This document shows positions 57,206 to 64,000 of a stretch of 64,000 bases of DNA, piece by piece. The stretch is from Lachnospiraceae bacterium. GTDB taxonomy: Bacteria > Bacillota > Clostridia > Lachnospirales > Lachnospiraceae. Below the pieces are notes generated by a model. That model had not been told where the DNA came from. It saw only the letters and a program-made list of their open reading frames with translations, and did not search any database. A program made the position numbers and the translations under genes. Within the stretch, counting starts at the first letter, position 1, and the number at the start of each line of letters is the position of its first letter. The stretch covers positions 21,965 through 85,964 of the forward strand of contig JAEEVK010000003.1 in assembly GCA_016287095.1 (NCBI GenBank). The letters are read 5' to 3'.

Positions 57206-58384
57206 ATGAGCAAAAAGACTTTTAGAACATTTGGCAAACTTTTTATGGCTTTGGCAGTTGTTTTATTTGCAGTCATAGCGGCTAATACCATCCGTGTAAA
57301 GGCGGATAACGGGGAAACAGTACGTGTTTCTACTGCGAAAGAACTTAAAGCTGCCATGAAAAATGCAGAAGTAGGAACTATCATTTTTAGGACAAAGGCA
57401 TATCAGACCGTTACCATTAAGGCTGACAAGGCTGCTAAGAGCAAATCCCTGATAATTGATGCTCCTAATACTTCATTTACAAACAAGGCAGTATTCTACA
57501 ATATCAACATTCTCAATGCTAAGGCATATACCGAGGCAGCATCGGGAAATAATATTACATTATCGGACTGCTATTTATCCAACGGTATTATTGTAGCAAA
57601 GAAAAAGAAGGTTAAGAGTCTGACAGTGATTGATTCCTACGGGACATTCAGTATGGACTATACATTGAGAAAAGGCGCTAAACTGAATAAGCTGGAACTT
57701 GTTTATGCCGGTGAGCTTTTACCTGTGAAGAGCAGTTATAACAAGAGCAAGAAAACTGTTACTCTGGATTTCACAGATTATAATGAATGCCAGCGTAAAT
57801 TTACTATCAAGCTTGACAAGAATGGACGTGTATCAAAGTATTCATGCGTTTCTAACTGGGTTGAATATACATATGATTATACCTATAAGTATGACTCAAA
57901 TGGTAACCTTGTAAAGATGACCGGTACCGACAATGACGGCGGCAAATTTACAACCGAATACACCTACACCGGAAATGCATTAACGTATTATACCTATACA
58001 GCTGATTATGAGTCAGGTGAGAGAAGGTATAACCGTGACTCAGAGGGCAGAGTGCTCTATGATGAATACAATGGCAAGGGTAGCATGGATGGTATAGAAT
58101 ATACATATACCAATACCGAAGAATATGAGTATGACAAGGAAGGCAGAGTATCATATGAGAGATGGGAGTCTCCCGACAGCGGCTACTTCTCGGAGACAGT
58201 TTATACTTATGATTCAAAGGGATTTTTGACCGAAACCTGGACAAACAACTCCGGCAGTGAATCCATCAATACCTATAAGTATAACAAAGCAGGCGACCTT
58301 ATTAGTGAAACATATACTTCTGAAGGATATTCAGATACAACAAATTATACTTACGATGATTTAGGTTATCTTGTAGAAATGTAA
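57206..58384 (+). CDS. Secreted protein with C-terminal YD/RHS-like repeats
   Basis: Signal peptide; repeated YTYKYDSNGNLVKM / YEYDKEGRVSYERW / YTYDSKGFLTETW / YKYNKAGDLISETY / YTYDDLGYLVEM. Confidence 0.82.
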   Translation: MSKKTFRTFGKLFMALAVVLFAVIAANTIRVKADNGETVRVSTAKELKAAMKNAEVGTIIFRTKAYQTVTIKADKAAKSKSLIIDAPNTSFTNKAVFYNINILNAKAYTEAASGNNITLSDCYLSNGIIVAKKKKVKSLTVIDSYGTFSMDYTLRKGAKLNKLELVYAGELLPVKSSYNKSKKTVTLDFTDYNECQRKFTIKLDKNGRVSKYSCVSNWVEYTYDYTYKYDSNGNLVKMTGTDNDGGKFTTEYTYTGNALTYYTYTADYESGERRYNRDSEGRVLYDEYNGKGSMDGIEYTYTNTEEYEYDKEGRVSYERWESPDSGYFSETVYTYDSKGFLTETWTNNSGSESINTYKYNKAGDLISETYTSEGYSDTTNYTYDDLGYLVEM

Positions 58385-58397
58385 TCTTAGGAGGCAA

Positions 58398-59216
58398 ATG
58401 ATGCATATTACATTAACCGGTAATTTGGGAAGCGGAAAGTCGACTATTGCAAAGATTATGGCTGAAAAGTATGGATATGAGATATATTCTACAGGCAAGA
58501 TCCAGAGGGAACTCGCAGAGGAGAGAGGCCTTACTGTACTGGAGATGAATAAGCTTATGCAGCAGGATCACTCCTTTGATAACATTATCGATGAAAAGGT
58601 TACCCAGCTGTCCAAGGAGAGTCAGAAGGATCTGTTCTTTGATTCTAGACTTGCATGGCATTTTGCAGAAAATGCTTTTAAGGTATTCCTTACCGTCAGT
58701 ATAGATGAGGCGGCCCGCCGTGTGTATAATGATGACAAGCGTGGTGATGTAGAGAAATACAGCTCACAGGAGGAGGCCAAGGCAAATCTTATCGAGAGAG
58801 CTCATACAGAGGATGTAAGATATAAGGAAATCTACGGTCTTGATTATTTCAATCTGAACAACTACGACCTCGTGCTGGATTCTACATTTACCAAGCCTGA
58901 ACTTTTGGCAGAGATACTTGTAAGCGAGAAGAGAAGATACGAGGAGACGCTCAGTGCAAAAGGACTTTCCAACTTTGATAAAAACAAAACTGATGATCCT
59001 GACTTAAAGAATATGTTTTTACCCAGGATACTTCTGGCTCCTGCCAGACTCCTCGGAACATCAACGGGCAACACCAGGGATAATGATGAGATATTTGATT
59101 CTACAGTAGTTGTTAAGCGTGGCGCTGAGGATATTGAAGTTGTATCCGGCCTTGACCAGATAGATAAGGCTGCAAGGGAAGGATATGAGTTTATATCCGT
59201 AGGATATGCAGGATAA
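58398..59216 (+). CDS. Cytidylate kinase-like P-loop kinase with C-terminal extension
   Basis: MHITLTGNLGSGKSTIAKIMAEKYGYEIYSTGKIQRELAEERG P-loop; CMP-kinase-like DSRLAWHF region. Confidence 0.8.
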   Translation: MMHITLTGNLGSGKSTIAKIMAEKYGYEIYSTGKIQRELAEERGLTVLEMNKLMQQDHSFDNIIDEKVTQLSKESQKDLFFDSRLAWHFAENAFKVFLTVSIDEAARRVYNDDKRGDVEKYSSQEEAKANLIERAHTEDVRYKEIYGLDYFNLNNYDLVLDSTFTKPELLAEILVSEKRRYEETLSAKGLSNFDKNKTDDPDLKNMFLPRILLAPARLLGTSTGNTRDNDEIFDSTVVVKRGAEDIEVVSGLDQIDKAAREGYEFISVGYAG

Positions 59217-59248
59217 TGGGGTGGTCTGCAAAATACGAGGAGGTCAAA

Positions 59249-61135
59249 ATGGGAAAGTCAAAAACTAGGCATCACAGCCGTTTGCGTATGCTGAAAATCG
59301 CGGTTGTTTCTTTGATAGTCATGCTGAGTATCATTATCTCTGCGAAGTTCAACAAGGTATTTGCGGCATCCTATGCAAAGACCATAGAGGTTAAGCTGAC
59401 GGACGGACAGGATGCGACAAAGGAGATACAGGCTGCACTTGACGCTGCAGCAAAGGCCGGTACAAAAAAGAAGCAGGCTTTGGTTAAGGTGCCTGCAGGA
59501 ACCTATTATATAAGTAAGACCTTGGTCATAGGTTCAAATACATATCTGAAGCTTGACAAGAAAACATATATAAAGAAAAACAAGAATGCAAAGGATCCCA
59601 TCCTTCACATGCTTCATGCAAAGCAGGGTACGAAGGGTAAATATGCCGACAATGCGCGTATAACGGTTGAGGGTGGTGTATGGGATGCGGAGTATATCCT
59701 GTATAACAGCAAGACCAGTGGTTCGGTATTTATGTTTGCACATACCACTAAGCTGAAAATCATTAATGTTACGATGTGCAACAGCTTTGGTACCCACCTC
59801 TTGGAGCTCGGTGGAGTAAAGGATTGTACAGTAAAGAACTGTGAGTTTTATGGTTTCAAGGCGGCTGATGATAAGACTCAGAAAGAGGCTATACAGCTCG
59901 ATGTCTGCCATGACTCAACACTTCTTACTTACGGTGAGCCCTATGATGATACTCCCTGTCAGAAGATAACCATTACTGGCTGTAACATACATGATTATTC
60001 CCGTGGTGTGGGATCACATATCATGGTTGAAGGTATCTATCATAAGAATATTAAGATCACCGGAAACACTTTCAAGGATATACCCAAGGCAGGTATTTAC
60101 GGATATAATTATGTGGACCTTACCGTAAAGGATAACACGATGGTAAATGTTGGCTGTGGTATCCAGCTCAAGACCGATTCCACAGAAAAGAATACCAAGG
60201 TCTCAAGAAACAAGGGTGTAAAGGCTATGTCGGTATCGGGCGGTGACTTTAAGATAAACCTGACCGGTAACACCATAAAGCTCAATGAGGATGTTTCACA
60301 GACTGATAAGGACTATGGTAATTCAATAGGTATCTTTATTTATGGCTCAGATGTTTATCCCATAAAGAATGCAAGCATAAGCAACAATACAATCAGCTGT
60401 GCTTCATCAGGTGTATACCTGAGATATGTTGGCTCAGCTAATATTTCGGGGAATACTCTGGACAGATTCTCAAATACATATTCAAGCGAGGATACCAAGT
60501 TTGCAGAGGACGCTATAAAGCTTCTTGATTCAAGCAATGCAACAATCAGTGGCAATATCATTTCAGGTATAACCTCGACCAAGTTTGAAAACGGTATTGC
60601 ACTGCGTGAGGGCTGCAAGAATGTGACTATCAGTTCCAATACGATCAATGCAACCACAAAATCAGGCTTAGGCATATATGACGGCAGTACGGTATCGGGT
60701 GGCAGCAACAATACTATCTTAAATTCCGGACTCAACGGTATCACGGTTATGGGCTCCGAGGTTACTTTATCGGACAGCGTGATCAAAGGTGTATCACAGC
60801 ATGCTGTTTCCATACAGCAGAATTCAAAACTGAGTCTTACAGGTTGTACTATCAGGGAAAACCATGGTAATGCTCTTCAGTTAAAGGAAGCTGTGATTTA
60901 TATATCCGGTAATACATTTGCATATAACTGTCAGGATGAAGTGGACGGCAAGGCTGTTACCGTGCTTTCGGGTATTTCCGGAGAGATCAGTAACAACACA
61001 TTCTACAATCCCAATACAAAGAGCGAGCTATGGATATCATCTGATGCATCCTTGAGCCCTTATGTAAGCACCGTAAAGACAGCTAAAGCAGTTGGCAGTG
61101 ATGCGGCCGGCAATACATTTACATATTTAAGCTGA
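59249..61135 (+). CDS. Secreted right-handed parallel beta-helix protein
   Basis: Signal anchor; LVKVPAGTYYISKTLVIGSNTYLKLDKKTYIKK; repeated NTIS/NTI.GI.L beta-helix turns; start ATG 59249 after AGGAGG. Confidence 0.87.
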   Translation: MGKSKTRHHSRLRMLKIAVVSLIVMLSIIISAKFNKVFAASYAKTIEVKLTDGQDATKEIQAALDAAAKAGTKKKQALVKVPAGTYYISKTLVIGSNTYLKLDKKTYIKKNKNAKDPILHMLHAKQGTKGKYADNARITVEGGVWDAEYILYNSKTSGSVFMFAHTTKLKIINVTMCNSFGTHLLELGGVKDCTVKNCEFYGFKAADDKTQKEAIQLDVCHDSTLLTYGEPYDDTPCQKITITGCNIHDYSRGVGSHIMVEGIYHKNIKITGNTFKDIPKAGIYGYNYVDLTVKDNTMVNVGCGIQLKTDSTEKNTKVSRNKGVKAMSVSGGDFKINLTGNTIKLNEDVSQTDKDYGNSIGIFIYGSDVYPIKNASISNNTISCASSGVYLRYVGSANISGNTLDRFSNTYSSEDTKFAEDAIKLLDSSNATISGNIISGITSTKFENGIALREGCKNVTISSNTINATTKSGLGIYDGSTVSGGSNNTILNSGLNGITVMGSEVTLSDSVIKGVSQHAVSIQQNSKLSLTGCTIRENHGNALQLKEAVIYISGNTFAYNCQDEVDGKAVTVLSGISGEISNNTFYNPNTKSELWISSDASLSPYVSTVKTAKAVGSDAAGNTFTYLS

Positions 61136-61342
61136 TGTTCTGTAATTTCTGATCTATAAGCAGGTATGGTATGTTTTATAATGTACCACACCTGTTTTTT
61201 ATTGTATAATTTTCCCATTATTGTATTATTTTTACAAAAAGTATTGTTTTTTTTGAAAATTTCGTGTAAACTTACTCTGGGTATATGGCCTAAAGAATAC
61301 TTTAAATTTGTTTTATCGGTACAGAAGGAAAAGGTATTTCTT

Positions 61343-63811
61343 ATGGAAGAAAACAACAATTCTAATGAGACAATCGAAGACGGTTTTGAAATCATTGCTG
61401 CTTCTGAAGAGGAAGAGGAAAATGATATGCCCGCCGATAACCAGGTTTATTCCGGTTACAAGCGTCAGCGTGATATGGCCGAGAGAGTAGCGGCTGCGCA
61501 GGAGGCCGTAAAAAAGGATAAATTTGCTTCCGCTCCCGAGAGGGAAAAGGTAGAGGTTACGGAGGAGCAGACCCGTTCTCCTGAAGAAATATTTAACGAA
61601 AGTTATGCTATCTTAGGGGAGATAGGCTCAGGCGAGGGTACTGCCTATAAGGCACTTGACCGCAGGAGCTCCCGCCAGGTTGTAATAAAAAAGGTTCATA
61701 TGCAGATACAGAACCTTCGGGAAATGAAGCCTTTGGTGGAGAAAATGAAGAGCATGGACCATCCGTCTCTTCCTAAGGTGATTGATTATGTAATGTATAA
61801 CGGCTATGTTTATTCCGTTATGGAGTATATTGAGGGCCGGTCTTTGTTTAAGTCCATGGAGGAGGGTACCAGATACCCTGAAAAACAGGTGAAGGAGTGG
61901 GCTATCCAGATAGCAAGTGCTCTGAAATACCTGCATCATGCGTCTCCCAGGATCATCCATGGCGATATTAAGCCTTCAAATATCATACTTGCATCAAATA
62001 ACAGAGTGTTCCTTATCGATTTCAATATCGGTATCCAGGAGGAGGCCGGAGCTCATTCGATAGGATATTCCGACGGATATGCTCCTCCCGAGCAGTATGA
62101 TTTTATTTCCGCAAATCAGTATTCGGCAACAGGCAGATATGATGACAGATATGCAAAGACTATCGTGACTAACCCTGACAGTGTATATACATGTCAGTCC
62201 GGATATACCTATGATGCTTCTTCTAGGGCTTATGCCGTTATAGATGAAAGGTCCGATATTTATTCCTTTGGTGCCACCTTCTATTATGCCATGACAGGCA
62301 TGATGCCGGGTTCATCCATGGATAAGGTTACTCCGATTTCTGATACCGGAGTTCATATAAGTCACAAATTTAAGAAAATCATAAACCGTTGTATGGAGCG
62401 TTCATCCAAAAAGCGTTACCAGTCAGCGGGTGCTCTTCTGGATGCTTTAAAACAAAAGATAATTACCCTGCCTATGGTAGGGGCAGCAGCGGGAGTTCTG
62501 GTTTTGGTGGTCGGCGGCATCGTGCTGGGATCGTTACTGAAGGATAAGAAAAAGCCGAAACCGCAGATGCTTCCACCCGGAGCTGAATCCGTGGATGCCG
62601 GAGGCATGCCGGCACCGGTACTGGTTTCTGCTTCGGATGAGGTTATTTCTACTGATGTATTAGAAATAACAACAGAGCCTGTAGTTACTGAGGTGGCTGA
62701 TGTTACAGATGTTCCGGTAACACCTGAACCTACGGAAGAGATCACTCCTGACCTTACGGAAGAGGTAACACCTGAACCGACAGAAGAGGTTACGCCTGAG
62801 CCTACAGAAGAAGTTACTCCCGAGCCTACAGAGGATGTTACTCCTGAACCGACAGAAGAGGTTACACCGGCTCCTACAGCAACAGCGACGCCTGCACCTA
62901 CAGCAGGAGCAACACCTACACCTGCAGCTACAGCCACACCGATGCCTACATCGACACCTACACCTGTGCCTACATCGACACCTGTACCTACAGCAACTCC
63001 TGTTCCTACAGTAAAGGTTGATCCTTGGCAGGTATATAAGACTGCTAAGATTTATAAAGAGGGCGAGATCACCTTCGTTATGAGAAACGGTACCAAGACA
63101 ACAAAGAAGGTTTCCAATCTTGTGGATATGGATGCAAGCAAGGCTGTCTATGTTTACTTCGGAGGATATCCTACAACTCTTGTAACCGATAAGAATGTTA
63201 TTTCAGCATTGTCAAATGTATCCTTTAATTCAAGCGGAGTAGGAAAGCTGGATGGAGTAGAGTTTACAAAGGTTGAGTATAAAAACGGCAACGGAAGCAC
63301 AGAGACCATCTACTTCCTGAACGAGTCACTTAAGTGGAGAGTTCTGGGAGAAGAAGACGGTGTCCTGACTCTCATCTCTGAAGATATCATTGATTATGAG
63401 GCATTAAAGAAGTCAGGAACCAGCAGCTGGTCTAACAGCAAGTTGGCAGACTGGCTAAAGAAGGATATGGTTTCAACACTTCTTTCCGATAAAGAAAAGA
63501 AACTGTTATCCGGTGATCCGGATGTACTTAAGAAGTCAGACTGGAGCAATGCAAAACTGACAGGCGGAGCCCAGTTGACAGATTATGCTAAGATGAGATG
63601 TAATTACGGCAGCAAGTCATATACCGATAAGGCTTCAAGCGGATGGTGGATAAGAAACGATAACGCCTCCGATATGTCAAAATGTCCTTATATTTCAAAT
63701 GATGTAGTACTGTATACCGGTGCTGCAGAATCTGAGAAAAAGGGTGTAAGGCCTGTGATCAGGATCAAGGTTACACAATCTGCTTTTGACTGGATGAACA
63801 ATAATAAATAA
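61343..63811 (+). CDS. Transmembrane Ser/Thr protein kinase with Pro/Thr stalk and C-terminal DUF6273-like domain
   Basis: Kinase domain (LGEIGSGEGTAYKALD..VIKKV..IIHGDIKPSN..LIDFNIG..YAPPEQY..DERSDIYSFGATFYYAMTG); TM LPMVGAAAGVLVLVVGGIVLGSLL; PT repeats; WRVLGEEDGVLTLISEDIIDYEA...SGWWIRN; start ATG 61343. Confidence 0.9.
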   Translation: MEENNNSNETIEDGFEIIAASEEEEENDMPADNQVYSGYKRQRDMAERVAAAQEAVKKDKFASAPEREKVEVTEEQTRSPEEIFNESYAILGEIGSGEGTAYKALDRRSSRQVVIKKVHMQIQNLREMKPLVEKMKSMDHPSLPKVIDYVMYNGYVYSVMEYIEGRSLFKSMEEGTRYPEKQVKEWAIQIASALKYLHHASPRIIHGDIKPSNIILASNNRVFLIDFNIGIQEEAGAHSIGYSDGYAPPEQYDFISANQYSATGRYDDRYAKTIVTNPDSVYTCQSGYTYDASSRAYAVIDERSDIYSFGATFYYAMTGMMPGSSMDKVTPISDTGVHISHKFKKIINRCMERSSKKRYQSAGALLDALKQKIITLPMVGAAAGVLVLVVGGIVLGSLLKDKKKPKPQMLPPGAESVDAGGMPAPVLVSASDEVISTDVLEITTEPVVTEVADVTDVPVTPEPTEEITPDLTEEVTPEPTEEVTPEPTEEVTPEPTEDVTPEPTEEVTPAPTATATPAPTAGATPTPAATATPMPTSTPTPVPTSTPVPTATPVPTVKVDPWQVYKTAKIYKEGEITFVMRNGTKTTKKVSNLVDMDASKAVYVYFGGYPTTLVTDKNVISALSNVSFNSSGVGKLDGVEFTKVEYKNGNGSTETIYFLNESLKWRVLGEEDGVLTLISEDIIDYEALKKSGTSSWSNSKLADWLKKDMVSTLLSDKEKKLLSGDPDVLKKSDWSNAKLTGGAQLTDYAKMRCNYGSKSYTDKASSGWWIRNDNASDMSKCPYISNDVVLYTGAAESEKKGVRPVIRIKVTQSAFDWMNNNK

Positions 63812-63821
63812 GCATAATAAT

Positions 63822-63856
63822 AGGACGGTTCGAAAGAACCGTCCTGTTTTTGTGCT
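63822..63856. terminator. Hairpin between convergent genes
   Basis: AGGACGGTTCGAAAGAACCGTCCTGTTTTTG, GAAA tetraloop. Confidence 0.85.
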
Positions 63857-63859
63857 TTA

Positions 63860-64000
63860 TCAAGCACTGATGCTGTCTAGTACTTTGTCATACTTTTCTT
63901 CAAAATCTGAATGTAATTTCTTGTATTCTTCACTGTTGGCTTTGATATCCTTTGTGTAGGCATGCATATCAAAGATTTCTCCCGCACTGTGACGCTCGAT
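63860..64000 (-). CDS. Partial CDS running off the window end (C-terminus only)
   Basis: Minus-strand open frame ...IERHSAGEIFDMHAYTKDIKANSEEYKKLHSDFEEKYDKVLDSISA*; no start within window. Confidence 0.6.
   Translation of the reverse strand: MERHSAGEIFDMHAYTKDIKANSEEYKKLHSDFEEKYDKVLDSISA

Overview
64-kb chromosomal window from a Firmicute, most likely a Lachnospiraceae (Butyrivibrio/Roseburia-like; inferred from dockerin-like and DUF6273 proteins, the xylan enzyme set and a dispersed hairpin repeat). It is mostly housekeeping genes (rfbA, asnS, carB, nadE, tadA, one tRNA-Lys) plus accessory material. The accessory material includes: (1) a cytosolic xylo-/gluco-oligosaccharide enzyme set (GH9, GH67, GH120, GH8 Rex); (2) a signalling block at ~35.0-41.5 kb (CHASE2-class III cyclase, TIM-barrel protein, GAF-HD-GYP, FecR protein with a long Pro/Thr repeat stalk); (3) an envelope block at ~41.8-50.3 kb (BIG2 protein, giant repeat protein with dockerin-like module, triple-DUF6273 protein with dockerin-like module); (4) a transmembrane Ser/Thr kinase with atypical HGD/DFN catalytic motifs and a DUF6273-like ectodomain. 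No CRISPR array, prophage or transposase was seen. The most unusual non-coding signal is a ~287-nt intergenic element (16552-16838). It has perfect 23-bp terminal inverted repeats, an imperfectly paired stem of ~65 nt per arm and a crown of internal hairpins, two of which share a CTTCA loop. It could be a structured RNA or a MITE-like element. Other regulatory candidates are LytTR-box-like direct repeats at a 21-bp offset next to a lytTR gene and upstream of the GH8 promoter, a leader terminator ahead of a BIG2 gene, and a terminator with an alternative-pairing segment. All calls are by eye from sequence and the supplied ORF track; no searches or folding programs were run.
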